From assembly GCA_947642745.1 (NCBI GenBank), contig CANRTU010000028.1, positions 1 through 56,482 on the forward strand: DNA of 56,482 bases, given 5' to 3'. Each line of letters starts with the position of its first letter. Positions within the stretch are counted from its first letter, which is position 1. Shown in pieces: positions 34,180 through 42,434 of this stretch. Position numbers and translations under genes: made by a program. Below the pieces are notes generated by a model, which worked only from the letters and a program-made list of their open reading frames with translations, had not been told where the DNA came from and did no database searches. The stretch comes from an uncultured Eubacterium sp. Its GTDB lineage: Bacteria; Bacillota; Clostridia; Lachnospirales; Lachnospiraceae.

Positions 34180-35112
34180 TTACAGTTTCCCACTTTCCAG
34201 TAGCTGTCTGAAATAATCCGGCAGAGGTGCGTTTATTTCCACATACTGCCCTCCCGACGGGTGTTCAAATCCAATGGTCATGGCGTGCAGGCACTGTCCC
34301 TGCAGCCGGAACCTGCATCTGGCTGGTCCGTACAATGGATCTGCCAGCAGCGGATGTCCGCAGGATGCCATATGCACCCGGATCTGGTGGGTTCTTCCAG
34401 TCTCCAGCTCAAATTCCATATACGTATGCTGACGGAAACGTTCCAGCACCCGGTAATGGGTGACGGCTTCTTTTCCATTCCGTACATGACAGGCCATTTT
34501 TTTCCGGTTTCCGGGGTCCCTTCCCACCGGTGCGCATACCGTGCCGGTGTCTTCCCGGACCACGCCTGTGACAATGCCCCTGTAACGCCTGGTAACTGAA
34601 TGGGCCTTGATCTGTTCCGCAATCCGGATATGCGCCTCGTCATTTTTGCAGACAATCAGGGAACCGGTGGTATCTTTATCAATGCGGTGGACGATACCCG
34701 GACGGATTTCTCCGTGAATGCCGGACAGACAGTTTTTGCAGTGGTACATCACCGCATTGACAAGCGTCCCGCTGTAATGTCCCGGGGCCGGATGCACGAC
34801 CATATCTTTGGACTTGTTGACTACCAGCACATCCTCGTCCTCATATAAGATATCCAGTGGAATATTTTCCGGCTTCACGTCCGCCTGTACCGCCGGAGGA
34901 ATATTTATCATAACCAGATCCCCTTCTTTTACGGCGTATCCGGACTTTGGCACCTTTCCGGATACCTGCACATGGCCGGATTTTATGAGTTTTTGTACAT
35001 AAGATCTGGATAATTCCGGATAAATGACTGCCAGAAATTTGTCGATTCTTGTTCCCTCATAACTGGCGTCCGCTTCAAAAGTCTGTGTGACTGTGTCTTC
35101 TGACTGATGCAT
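34180..35112 (-). CDS. rluD: RluA/RluD-family 23S rRNA pseudouridine synthase
   Basis: This 310-residue enzyme has an N-terminal S4 RNA-binding domain (TRIDKFLAVIYPELSRSYVQKLIKSGHVQV, about 21-75). The catalytic motif is HRIDKDTTG with Asp145, and the C-terminal block includes ELETGRTHQIRVHMASCGHPLLADPLYG. Which uridines it modifies cannot be told. The ATG at 35112 after AAAGGGAAA is preferred to an upstream TTG. It follows lspA, a very common Firmicutes order. Confidence 0.92.
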   Translation of the reverse strand: MHQSEDTVTQTFEADASYEGTRIDKFLAVIYPELSRSYVQKLIKSGHVQVSGKVPKSGYAVKEGDLVMINIPPAVQADVKPENIPLDILYEDEDVLVVNKSKDMVVHPAPGHYSGTLVNAVMYHCKNCLSGIHGEIRPGIVHRIDKDTTGSLIVCKNDEAHIRIAEQIKAHSVTRRYRGIVTGVVREDTGTVCAPVGRDPGNRKKMACHVRNGKEAVTHYRVLERFRQHTYMEFELETGRTHQIRVHMASCGHPLLADPLYGPARCRFRLQGQCLHAMTIGFEHPSGGQYVEINAPLPDYFRQLLESGKL

Positions 35113-35227
35113 CTGTTTCCCTTTCTTTTGCTGCAATTGTCCGCTGCGCCTGCCGGAACTCCGGCTGGAAAAAGACGGCCTGCAAAAAGATATATTTCCT
35201 GCCAGTATTTGCGCCTGCTGGAAAAAT

Positions 35228-35743
35228 TTACTGCCTCTTCATCCTCCCTAAATGGATCTGCGCAAAATCATCGTCCGTATAATAAAACCAGACCAGCACA
35301 ATCAGCAGCGCCGTCGCTACGGATACGTATATGTCCGCCACATTAAATACTGGAAAATCAATCAGTGAGAAATAAAAGAAATCTATCACATATCCATGAA
35401 CGATACGGTCAATGGCATTCCCTGCCGCTCCCGCCAGAAACAGAATCGCAACGATATGCAGATACAGAAAACGCCTCGTAAAAGGAATACGGGCGTAGAT
35501 ATACGGCACTGCCAGAAGTACAAACACTGCCATGACAATAAAAAATATCCGTTTTCCCTGTAACAGGCCGAAAGCGGATCCTCTGTTTTCCAGATAATGT
35601 AATTCAAAAACACCGTTCCATATCACAAAATCATTCCTGCCCCGCAGATAGTACTGTGCCGCCCATTTGGCGGCCTGGTCCAGGACAACCAGTACAAATG
35701 TAATAATTCCGAACAGAAACATCTGCCATTTTCTGCTTTTCAT
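35228..35743 (-). CDS. lspA: Lipoprotein signal peptidase (signal peptidase II)
   Basis: This 171-residue membrane protein has four hydrophobic segments. The aspartyl protease residues are D112 (GNAIDR) and D137 (FNVADIYV), with NRGSAFGLLQG conserved. It removes signal peptides from prolipoproteins after lipidation; the carboxypeptidase at 41039 has a lipobox and would be a substrate. The start at 35743 follows GGAGG; upstream frame lacks signals. Confidence 0.95.
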   Translation of the reverse strand: MKSRKWQMFLFGIITFVLVVLDQAAKWAAQYYLRGRNDFVIWNGVFELHYLENRGSAFGLLQGKRIFFIVMAVFVLLAVPYIYARIPFTRRFLYLHIVAILFLAGAAGNAIDRIVHGYVIDFFYFSLIDFPVFNVADIYVSVATALLIVLVWFYYTDDDFAQIHLGRMKRQ

Positions 35744-35869
35744 CCTGCTTCCTCCATCTGTAAATCTATAATATGAGCGTACTCTTTCCATGATCCATTT
35801 GGTCTGACACGGATTCCGCACCTCCCAGCCAGAAATTATGACGATGCGGTTAGTACCACAGATCCTGAT

Positions 35870-36622
35870 CTAAGAATAAATTTTATATTTGTATTTGATT
35901 TTACCCTTTCTGGTCATGGCTCCATCTGTCTCTATCCGGAATTTTCCGAAATGGCGGATGGAAAGAACATCCCCGTCCCTGCAGATATATCCATTCTGCT
36001 GGATATTTACCGCATTGACAAACGCCCTTCCTTCAGATACGGTCTTCTGCGCAGCGGAACGGGACAGCTTACAGACATCGGCAATGACAGAATCCAGTCT
36101 TAACGATGATACAATACTTTCTTTTTCTATGAACCGTGGTTCATATGAAAATTCTGACAGGGGAATCTGGTGGCAGGTTACCGGCGTATTGCGGATTCTG
36201 GCGCACTGGTCTGTAAGATAGCCGCTGACGGAACTGACACATAAAACGACTGCCTCCGGCTCCATAACCAGTATATCTCCCAGCATTTCCCGTTTCAGCC
36301 CCAGATTCATGAAAGCTCCTAAAATATCACGATGATTTAATTTTTCTGCGAATTTCCGGGATAAAGGGGCAATACACACCGCATCCACCGGATATTCCAC
36401 TGAATCGCAAAGATCCTGCGGGTAGAAGGCAGCCATCTGGCGTTCTGCGTGCCCATAACCGCCGGACAGCCGGAAAGAGCTGTACAGCTCTCTGGACATC
36501 TGTTGAATCATACTGATTTCATTTAAATTTAAAAAGTTGCTGAACGTAACGATATGTTTTGCTTCCGCCCGTCTGGACAGATCAGTCATCCGCTTTTTAA
36601 AAAACACTGTCTGCTGGTCCAT
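35870..36622 (-). CDS. ylmH: YlmH-type S4 domain RNA-binding protein
   Basis: This 250-residue protein has a ~170-residue N-terminal domain followed by a C-terminal S4 domain (LRLDSVIADVCKLSRSAAQKTVSEGRAFVNAVNIQQNGYICRDGDVLSIR). It matches YlmH from the Gram-positive division cluster; YlmH-like proteins have been linked to rescue of stalled ribosomes. Start chosen at MDQQTVFFKK. It directly follows sepF (7 bp), as in other Firmicutes. Confidence 0.9.
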   Translation of the reverse strand: MDQQTVFFKKRMTDLSRRAEAKHIVTFSNFLNLNEISMIQQMSRELYSSFRLSGGYGHAERQMAAFYPQDLCDSVEYPVDAVCIAPLSRKFAEKLNHRDILGAFMNLGLKREMLGDILVMEPEAVVLCVSSVSGYLTDQCARIRNTPVTCHQIPLSEFSYEPRFIEKESIVSSLRLDSVIADVCKLSRSAAQKTVSEGRAFVNAVNIQQNGYICRDGDVLSIRHFGKFRIETDGAMTRKGKIKYKYKIYS

Positions 36623-36629
36623 ACACGCC

Positions 36630-37199
36630 TCACGAAAAATCCATACGAAGTGATTCCGTACTGCCATAAGAAGAATCCAGCCAGGACTGCACGTCGCCGG
36701 AAATGTCAATATTAGCCGGCGTGACTATAAAAATGTATTTGGACACCGGTTGCAGGTTACCGTTGATGGCAAAGCACGAACCGGAAGTAAAGTCAATAAT
36801 CCTCTGGGCGATATCCACATCCAGTCCTTCCACATTTAAAATAACCGGACGGTTCATCAGCAGCGTTTCCGTAATTTCCCTTGCGTCATCAAAATTCATT
36901 GGACGGATAATGCATACTTCCATACCGTTTGATGCTACTTTTCTGGATGGACGCATCGGTGTTACCTTACTGCCTGTCCGCTGTGTGGACCGGTCTCTGT
37001 TGCGGTTGATGTCAATGGGCTGGTTGCTGTTACCGGAATTCCGGTAGGATGTCTCCGCTGGTTCTTTTTCCTTCGCACTGCGTGAACGTCTGGGTACTAC
37101 TTCCTCTTCTTCTTCCTCATCATAATCATCATCATAGTAATCGTCATCATCATCCGGATTCATATGCATTACATTCAAAAGGGAATCTACTAAACTCAT
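36630..37199 (-). CDS. sepF: Cell division protein SepF
   Basis: This 189-residue protein has a short N-terminal amphipathic segment (MSLVDSLLNVMHM), then a long acidic low-complexity run of Asp/Glu/Tyr and a basic linker. The SepF core follows (EVCIIRPMNFDDAREITETLLMNRPVILNVEGLDVDIAQRIIDFTSGSCFAI...KYIFIVTPANIDI). SepF tethers FtsZ polymers to the membrane and aligns them at the septum. The acidic tract is unusually long. Confidence 0.95.
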   Translation of the reverse strand: MSLVDSLLNVMHMNPDDDDDYYDDDYDEEEEEEVVPRRSRSAKEKEPAETSYRNSGNSNQPIDINRNRDRSTQRTGSKVTPMRPSRKVASNGMEVCIIRPMNFDDAREITETLLMNRPVILNVEGLDVDIAQRIIDFTSGSCFAINGNLQPVSKYIFIVTPANIDISGDVQSWLDSSYGSTESLRMDFS

Positions 37200-37331
37200 A
37201 AATATTTCTCCTATTATCTTTGTCAGTTGCGGAAACCGTCCTGCTCCACAACTCCTGCGGTTTTCAGTTTCAGCTGTGATACTGCCCCGCTAAAACGATC
37301 CGGTCACCCGGGTATTCAGGAAACGCCGTAC

Positions 37332-38027
37332 TTAAACTTTTCCATAATTCCGTTCACCAAAGATTCCGGTTCCTACCCGGATCATGGTGGCGCCTTCTTC
37401 AATTGCCACCATATAATCCCCGGTCATGCCCATGGATAGCACTTCCATGCTTACATTATCCAGGTTTTTTCTTTTTATGTCAACAGCTAATTGCTTCATT
37501 TCCCGAAAATATATGCGATTATCTTCAGGATTCTCCACAAACGGCGCTATGGTCATCAGTCCTTCGATCCTGAGATTTTCCAGTCTGGAAACCTCTTCCG
37601 CCAGCAGCAGGGCGTCTTCCCTGGCAACGCCGGACTTACTTTGTTCCCCTGCGATATTGACCTGCAGCAGCACAGGCATCACCAGTCTGTGTTTTTTTGC
37701 CTGAATATTAATCTCTTCCGCCAGCCGGTAAGTGTCCATGGAGTGAATCAGGCATACTTTATCAATGACCGATTTTACTTTATTGCGCTGCATATGTCCG
37801 ATCATATGCCAGCGGATATCATCCGGCAGCTGTCCGTATTTTTCACAGATCTCCTGCGCCTTGTTTTCGCCAAAATCCCGTACACGCTCATCATAAATTT
37901 CCTGCAGCATGTTCACCGGTTTGGTTTTACTTACCGCAATCAGCGTAATCTCCGAACGGTCCCGGCCGCATTTTTTGCACGCCATACGGATATCAGACTC
38001 TACTTTAGACAAATTTTCTTTTAACAT
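37332..38027 (-). CDS. yggS: YggS/YlmE-family PLP homeostasis protein
   Basis: This 231-residue alanine-racemase-like TIM-barrel protein binds pyridoxal phosphate on K34 (LIAVSKTKP) and shows FGENKAQE, WHMIGHMQRNK and LSMGMTGDYMVAIEEGATMIRVGTGIFG. It buffers free PLP and has no known catalysis. ATG at 38027 after AGGAGG. It sits upstream of sepF as in the ylm cluster. Confidence 0.95.
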   Translation of the reverse strand: MLKENLSKVESDIRMACKKCGRDRSEITLIAVSKTKPVNMLQEIYDERVRDFGENKAQEICEKYGQLPDDIRWHMIGHMQRNKVKSVIDKVCLIHSMDTYRLAEEINIQAKKHRLVMPVLLQVNIAGEQSKSGVAREDALLLAEEVSRLENLRIEGLMTIAPFVENPEDNRIYFREMKQLAVDIKRKNLDNVSMEVLSMGMTGDYMVAIEEGATMIRVGTGIFGERNYGKV

Positions 38028-38070
38028 TTCAGTACCCTCCTGCATACATATAATATTTTCTTATAATATA

Positions 38071-39573
38071 TTACTGATTTATCATCTGGTCTTCTGCTGT
38101 GGAACTGCTTTCCAGGGCGATGTAATCATATAATGTAATGCCATATTTTGTGCCGGCTTTTACAATCGTATAATCATCATTGTGAAAAATCTCATCAATC
38201 TGTTTAAAAACAGCGTAACCTTTATTAATATTATAGACGCCTTTGAGACTTCCGGTTTTTTCGATTGTATAGCGCTGCGTGGAATCCTCTTTTACGATCC
38301 GGTCTCCCTTTTTAATTTTCTCATGCGAGATGTAGGACAGGCCGGCTTCCTCGTCCCTGTAACAGACATCGGCTGCCACAAATTCCGCCGTGGAATAGGT
38401 GCCGTCCTCCAGTCGCCGCTCTACAATCAGGCCGGTCTGGCCGGAATTTCCGTTTCCCTGTGTAAAGTATTCATCTGGTACCAGTTCAAAGTTTTTAGTT
38501 GTAATGGAACTGTTGGGAATCTTTAAACCAGTCTGCTGATCCATCAGAAGATTGATATCAATAAAACGCTCGTGGGCATAACGGATCATGGAATGATTCA
38601 GGTTTAGTATCAGATAATCCTGTCCTTCTTTCTGTTCCAGCGTATATGCGGCCCAGGTAGTCGCCTGATCTTCCCGGAAACGTATTTCCACTGTCTCGCT
38701 TTCAGAAAGGCTGTCTTTAATTTCCGGTTCAATGGGAACCACAATCTGCCAGGATTCATCGGTAATCATTTTATAGACCGGCTGTCCGCTCTCTACTGTT
38801 TCACTGGACATCATGCTCTTTTTCCGGTAAGCGGAAGGATCGAACATATCCGGTGTAAACGTATCTGCGGTTACTGTCTCCAGTCCGTCCGTGTAATAGG
38901 CTACTATGCCGGGACTTTCAGCGTGATACAGATGAAACGACTGGTTTTCCCTGGCATAATCTGTATAATCGGATATTTCGTTTAAAGCGCCCAGATTTAC
39001 GGCTTCCATCAGTTTTCCGCTCAGATCAGCTTTGAAATTATAAGTATTATAATATGCGCTGTCCCGGTATCCTTTTGTAAAATCCCGGATTCCGGACTGG
39101 ATATCCGCCAGATTTTCGCTATCCATAATGGCGCCTGTATCCGCTGCGGCGTTGAGCCTGTCCGAAACACTGCCATTTTCATCAATGGAACAGATCAGTG
39201 TGCCATGTGCCGCCTTTGTCTGGTCTTTCAGAAAATAATCCAGCCTTCCGCTGTAGCCCGCATTTACCACTGTTTCCTGACGGATAATCAGCCCGGTATA
39301 CGAAGTGTTTACTTCAATAGTCCCCTGGACTACCTCATATCTGCGGACATGGACTGCGGTAATATAACTGAAAATATTAAAAACAATATAGACAGCAATA
39401 AATAAAAATGTCACAACGCCAATATTCAGATGCATACCGCCCGGAAACCGGACAATATTTCTTCTGCTCCTGATTCTTCTTCTGCGTCTTCTCTTATTTC
39501 TGCCAGCCAATCTCTGTAACCATCTCTTTCTGATTATTTTATTCCAGCGTCCGGCTCTGACGGATCTGAACAC
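38071..39573 (-). CDS. HlyD-like membrane protein of the sepF cluster
   Basis: This 500-residue protein has a very basic N-terminus (about 12 Arg within residues 16-42), one transmembrane helix (about 49-71) and a large extracytoplasmic region. The membrane-proximal part (VVQGTIEVNTSYTGLIIRQETVVNAGYSGRLDYFLKDQTKAAHGTLI) resembles the lipoyl/barrel-sandwich domains of HlyD adaptors. Such genes recur upstream of yggS-sepF in Lachnospiraceae with unknown role. The start is uncertain: the GTG at 39573 has no clear ribosome binding site, and internal candidates are no better. Confidence 0.75.
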   Translation of the reverse strand: MFRSVRAGRWNKIIRKRWLQRLAGRNKRRRRRRIRSRRNIVRFPGGMHLNIGVVTFLFIAVYIVFNIFSYITAVHVRRYEVVQGTIEVNTSYTGLIIRQETVVNAGYSGRLDYFLKDQTKAAHGTLICSIDENGSVSDRLNAAADTGAIMDSENLADIQSGIRDFTKGYRDSAYYNTYNFKADLSGKLMEAVNLGALNEISDYTDYARENQSFHLYHAESPGIVAYYTDGLETVTADTFTPDMFDPSAYRKKSMMSSETVESGQPVYKMITDESWQIVVPIEPEIKDSLSESETVEIRFREDQATTWAAYTLEQKEGQDYLILNLNHSMIRYAHERFIDINLLMDQQTGLKIPNSSITTKNFELVPDEYFTQGNGNSGQTGLIVERRLEDGTYSTAEFVAADVCYRDEEAGLSYISHEKIKKGDRIVKEDSTQRYTIEKTGSLKGVYNINKGYAVFKQIDEIFHNDDYTIVKAGTKYGITLYDYIALESSSTAEDQMINQ

Positions 39574-39635
39574 TGTCTGGTGTATAATTCATAAAATACT
39601 GTTTATACTAAACATGAAAAGGAGGTATTTAGAAT

Positions 39636-39848
39636 ATGAATTCCAAATTTTTAGATTACACGTTACTGACACTGGTCATTATCGGTGCAATAAACTGGGG
39701 ACTGATCGGATTTTTCCGGTTTGACCTTGTGGCATTTTTATTTGGTAATATGTCCTGGCTGTCACGCATTGTATATGCGCTCGTAGGTATCGGCGGACTC
39801 TATCTGTTCAGCGCTTATGGCCGTATCCGTTCCATGGATCAGGCATAA
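39636..39848 (+). CDS. DUF378 small membrane protein
   Basis: This 70-residue protein has two transmembrane helices and the DUF378 signature TLVIIGAINWGLIGFFRFDLVAFLFG...SRIVYALVGIGGLYL. Function unknown; widespread in Firmicutes. AAAGGAGG precedes the ATG. It is a lone plus-strand gene between minus-strand operons, ended by a terminator at 39973. Confidence 0.92.
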   Translation: MNSKFLDYTLLTLVIIGAINWGLIGFFRFDLVAFLFGNMSWLSRIVYALVGIGGLYLFSAYGRIRSMDQA

Positions 39849-39972
39849 GACGAACAGACGGAATAAAACCGTGACAGCAGGCCCGCATTATAGATATGTA
39901 TGCAGGCCGGATAAAACCATCCGGATTTCCGGAACCGTATCCGTAATTTATTTTTCGTAAGACTTAACCCGG

Positions 39973-39998
39973 AGGGCATGATGCGTCGTGCCCTTTTT
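39973..39998 (+). terminator. Terminator of the DUF378 gene
   Basis: AGGGCATGA (39973-39981) pairs with TCGTGCCCT (39986-39994, one G-T pair) and TTTT follows. Confidence 0.7.
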
Positions 39999-40061
39999 GG
40001 GTATATCCCGGTCTGTCCCTGAAAGACATGATACAGCGGTGTAACCTTTTCATAATAAAAC

Positions 40062-40088
40062 AAGGTGTCTTAAGGATTAAGACACCTT
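40062..40088 (-). terminator. Terminator of the P-loop protein gene
   Basis: AAGGTGTCTTAA and TTAAGACACCTT form a perfect 12-bp stem with a 3-nt loop. On the minus strand it is followed by GTTTTATT, fitting termination of the gene ending at 40112. Confidence 0.8.
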
Positions 40089-40111
40089 ACATAAATCATT
40101 ACATATAAATA

Positions 40112-40531
40112 TTACAAAGATACAATTACTTTTGCTTTTGCGCATTCCGGAAGATCTTTTTCATCTTTTGATATACTCAGATAAAATTTCACATTATATT
40201 TTTCGCTGATAATATCCAGCTTTTCAATGGCATGCTGCAACTGATCTTCTCTGAGGCCTGCGATTGTAATAAAGCTGTCCAGATACATTTCCTGCAGATC
40301 ATGATCCTGGGATACGATTCCGCATATAAACCCTAAAAATTCATCACAATTGGAAACCGGAAAGTCTGTAACATTGATAAGACGGATACGGTTATTAAGT
40401 TCATACATATGTTTCTGGCTCTTGTCCAGGTATACCACGTTCCCCTGTGCGTTGCGAATTGCCGTATTTGCCTTATCCAGCAAATGTTTTGTCTTTCCTT
40501 TTCCTTTTTCTCCACAAATGATCTCGACCAT
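40112..40531 (-). CDS. Small P-loop protein of unknown function
   Basis: This 139-residue protein has a Walker A motif at residues 7-14 (GEKGKGKT) and VVYLDKSQ as a possible Walker-B-like strand. The rest (DEFLGFICGIVSQDHDLQEMYLDSFITIAG, FYLSISKDEKDLPECAKAKVI) is conserved-looking but unassigned. AGGAGGAG precedes ATG 40531. It is monocistronic, with its own terminator. It may be a minimal ATPase or nucleotide-binding regulator; no substrate is evident. Confidence 0.75.
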   Translation of the reverse strand: MVEIICGEKGKGKTKHLLDKANTAIRNAQGNVVYLDKSQKHMYELNNRIRLINVTDFPVSNCDEFLGFICGIVSQDHDLQEMYLDSFITIAGLREDQLQHAIEKLDIISEKYNVKFYLSISKDEKDLPECAKAKVIVSL

Positions 40532-40549
40532 AGTTCTCTCCTCCTGCAT

Positions 40550-41038
40550 GTTATTGTTTTATAGTTCGTAGAAATGAAAACTTCAACAAGATTTTGCTAA
40601 AATTATTATAAAATACTTTAGCATAAAATACAACCGCTAAACCACTATTATTTTTCTATTATTATTTCTAATACAATTTTTTGAATCGCCACTGTGTTGT
40701 GATGCCATCCTGCCACAAAACCCGGCATGGACAGCATCTAAACTGTGCCGGAAGGCAGTCCGCCACAGGCAGAACATCCGGCTTTATCCAGTTACTGACG
40801 GTTGCCTCCATGAATGTAAACAGTAACGCCTGCGATCCGCCGCAATGTCATTCGCCGCCCCCTGTGACGCTGACACACGCACTGCCGTGAGCGGACGTTT
40901 CCTCCAGTGACCGCTTTACCAGACTGTCACTGTCTCATCTGAAGTCATGTCGCTTCCTGTCTCTTTGCCCAGGTTACATTTTTACCAGATCCGACAGGAC
41001 TCATGCGAAGCAGCGCCGCTTCCTGTCTTTTTCCCCGG
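40550..41038. other. Repeat-containing spacer
   Basis: An A/T-rich stretch (40560-40680) probably holds the promoter of the P-loop gene. The centre (40690-40900) has no gene and no repeat that I can define. The right part is a tandem repeat made from the carboxypeptidase 3' end. Confidence 0.55.
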
Positions 41039-41080
41039 TTACATCTTTACCAGATCCGACATGGACTCATACAGACTGTC
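40908..41080. repeat. ~68-bp tandem repeat including the carboxypeptidase 3' end
   Basis: CGCTTCCTGTCT...GGTTACATNTTTACCAGATCCGACA.GGACTCAT occurs at about 40949-41000 and 41011-41070. A more degraded unit (GACCGCTTTACCAGACTGTCACTGTCTCAT) starts near 40908. The copy at 41039-41070 encodes the last residues (YESMSDLVKM) and stop of the minus-strand gene; the others are noncoding and lie downstream of it. Confidence 0.8.
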
Positions 41081-42040
41081 CCTGTCTTCCGCTTTTAGTA
41101 CAATGGAAATAACCGGACCATTTTTCTTATGCCGGCTGTATAATACCAGACAGTAACCGGCGTCGTTTGTTGTGCCTGTTTTTCCTCCGATCACCGTGAC
41201 TTTTTTTGGCTGTGCGAACTCGCCAGTCAGAAAAAGGTTACTCGTAGGCCACACCTGGGTGACGGTCAGGTCATTGGCATCCTTATAAGTAACGTTGTAT
41301 TCTTTCGTACGGATGATTTCTTCAAACTCCTCATACTGCAGGGCAGCCCGGAATATCAGATACAGATCATATACACAGGTGTAATGATTTTCGTCCTGCA
41401 GTCCGTGGGGATTGACGAAATTGGAACGGGTAGCGCCAAGAGCTTCCGCTTCCTGGTTCATCAGTTCCACAAATTTCTGCTCGTCGCCGGATATATGTTC
41501 GGCAATGGCGTCAGCCGCATCGTTGCCGCTTTTTAACATCAGGCCGTAAAGCAGATTCTCCAGTGTAATCTTATCACCTGCCGCAACGTCGCATACCGAA
41601 GAATCAATGAGCTGGTCCGCCGCCTGCGGGCTTATGGTAACCACATCTGACAAATTTCCATATTTTAAGGCAATATATGCGGTCAGAATCTTTGTAGTGC
41701 TGGCAGGGTAGAGTTTTTTATACATATTTCTTGCGTATGTAACTGTCTGATCCTCCAGATGGAAAACGCCGGCCGCCTCCGCTTTACTGGTCCGTTCAGT
41801 TGCTTTTCCTGTGGCAACATCTTCCGCCACACACAGATCCCCGGCAAAAAACGACAATTGCCTTTCTGTGTTCTGTGATGTCTCTGCCGCCGGATCCTCC
41901 GGCGCCTGATAATGGATCCTTGTCCCATATACATCATAGGGACGATCCAGTTCATATGTTTTTTTTCCGCATCCTGCGGCCAGCAGTGATAACGCCGCCA
42001 GTGCCACGATGCCTGTTCTGATTTTACCTGTACATTTCAC
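41039..42040 (-). CDS. D-alanyl-D-alanine carboxypeptidase lipoprotein (PBP5/6-like)
   Basis: This 333-residue serine peptidase has a lipobox LAAGC (Cys24). Active-site motifs are S114TTK117, S171GN173 and K287TGT290, and FVNPHGLQDENHYT is the usual substrate-loop region. It trims pentapeptide stems of peptidoglycan outside the membrane. The C-terminal membrane-anchoring domain of PBP5 is absent; the lipid anchor would replace it. It overlaps mgsA by 17 bp. Its last codons are part of a downstream tandem repeat. Confidence 0.93.
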   Translation of the reverse strand: MKCTGKIRTGIVALAALSLLAAGCGKKTYELDRPYDVYGTRIHYQAPEDPAAETSQNTERQLSFFAGDLCVAEDVATGKATERTSKAEAAGVFHLEDQTVTYARNMYKKLYPASTTKILTAYIALKYGNLSDVVTISPQAADQLIDSSVCDVAAGDKITLENLLYGLMLKSGNDAADAIAEHISGDEQKFVELMNQEAEALGATRSNFVNPHGLQDENHYTCVYDLYLIFRAALQYEEFEEIIRTKEYNVTYKDANDLTVTQVWPTSNLFLTGEFAQPKKVTVIGGKTGTTNDAGYCLVLYSRHKKNGPVISIVLKAEDRDSLYESMSDLVKM

Positions 42041-42419
42041 GCCACTCTAAATCTCCCCGGTCTAAAGATTTGATCAGTAACTCCGCAGTGGCAAGATTGG
42101 TTGCCAGCGGAATATTATACGTATCACACAATTTTACCACATTGTTGACATCTGGTTCATGGGATTTGGGTGTCATCGGGTCACGCAGAAAGATGACCAG
42201 GTCAATGTCATTGTGTTCTATCTGGGCGCTTAACTGTTGCGCGCCTCCCAGATGTCCGGCCAGATATTTATGAATCGAGAGGTTTGCCACCTCTTCGATC
42301 AGTCTGCCGGTAGTTCCTGTCGCAAATAATTGATTCTTACATAAAATCCCCCTGTAAGCGATACAAAAATTCTGCATAAGTTTTTTCTTCGAGTCGTGTG
42401 CGATTAATCCAATATTCAT
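42024..42419 (-). CDS. mgsA: Methylglyoxal synthase family protein, catalytic Asp replaced
   Basis: This 131-residue protein has the MgsA fold markers IGLIAHDSKK, LFATGTTGRLI, DLVIFLRDPM, HEPDV and NIPLATNLATAELLI. MgsA converts dihydroxyacetone phosphate to methylglyoxal. The nucleophilic Asp of the GGDxQ motif (Asp71 in E. coli) is Ala here (LGGAQQ, residue 60), while the His of HxPDV is kept. It may be inactive, a regulator, or use a variant mechanism. Related Lachnospiraceae proteins may share this change; I could not check. It lies between rodA and the carboxypeptidase. Confidence 0.82.
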   Translation of the reverse strand: MNIGLIAHDSKKKLMQNFCIAYRGILCKNQLFATGTTGRLIEEVANLSIHKYLAGHLGGAQQLSAQIEHNDIDLVIFLRDPMTPKSHEPDVNNVVKLCDTYNIPLATNLATAELLIKSLDRGDLEWREMYR

Positions 42420-42434
42420 TTTGTATACCCCGCT

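Noticed and set aside
34227..35002. Plus-strand frames antisense to the rluD-like gene
   Set aside because: They are shadows of a well-supported pseudouridine synthase on the other strand.
39839..40063. 74-residue minus-strand gene after DUF378
   Set aside because: It contains the DUF378 terminator hairpin and has no start signal.
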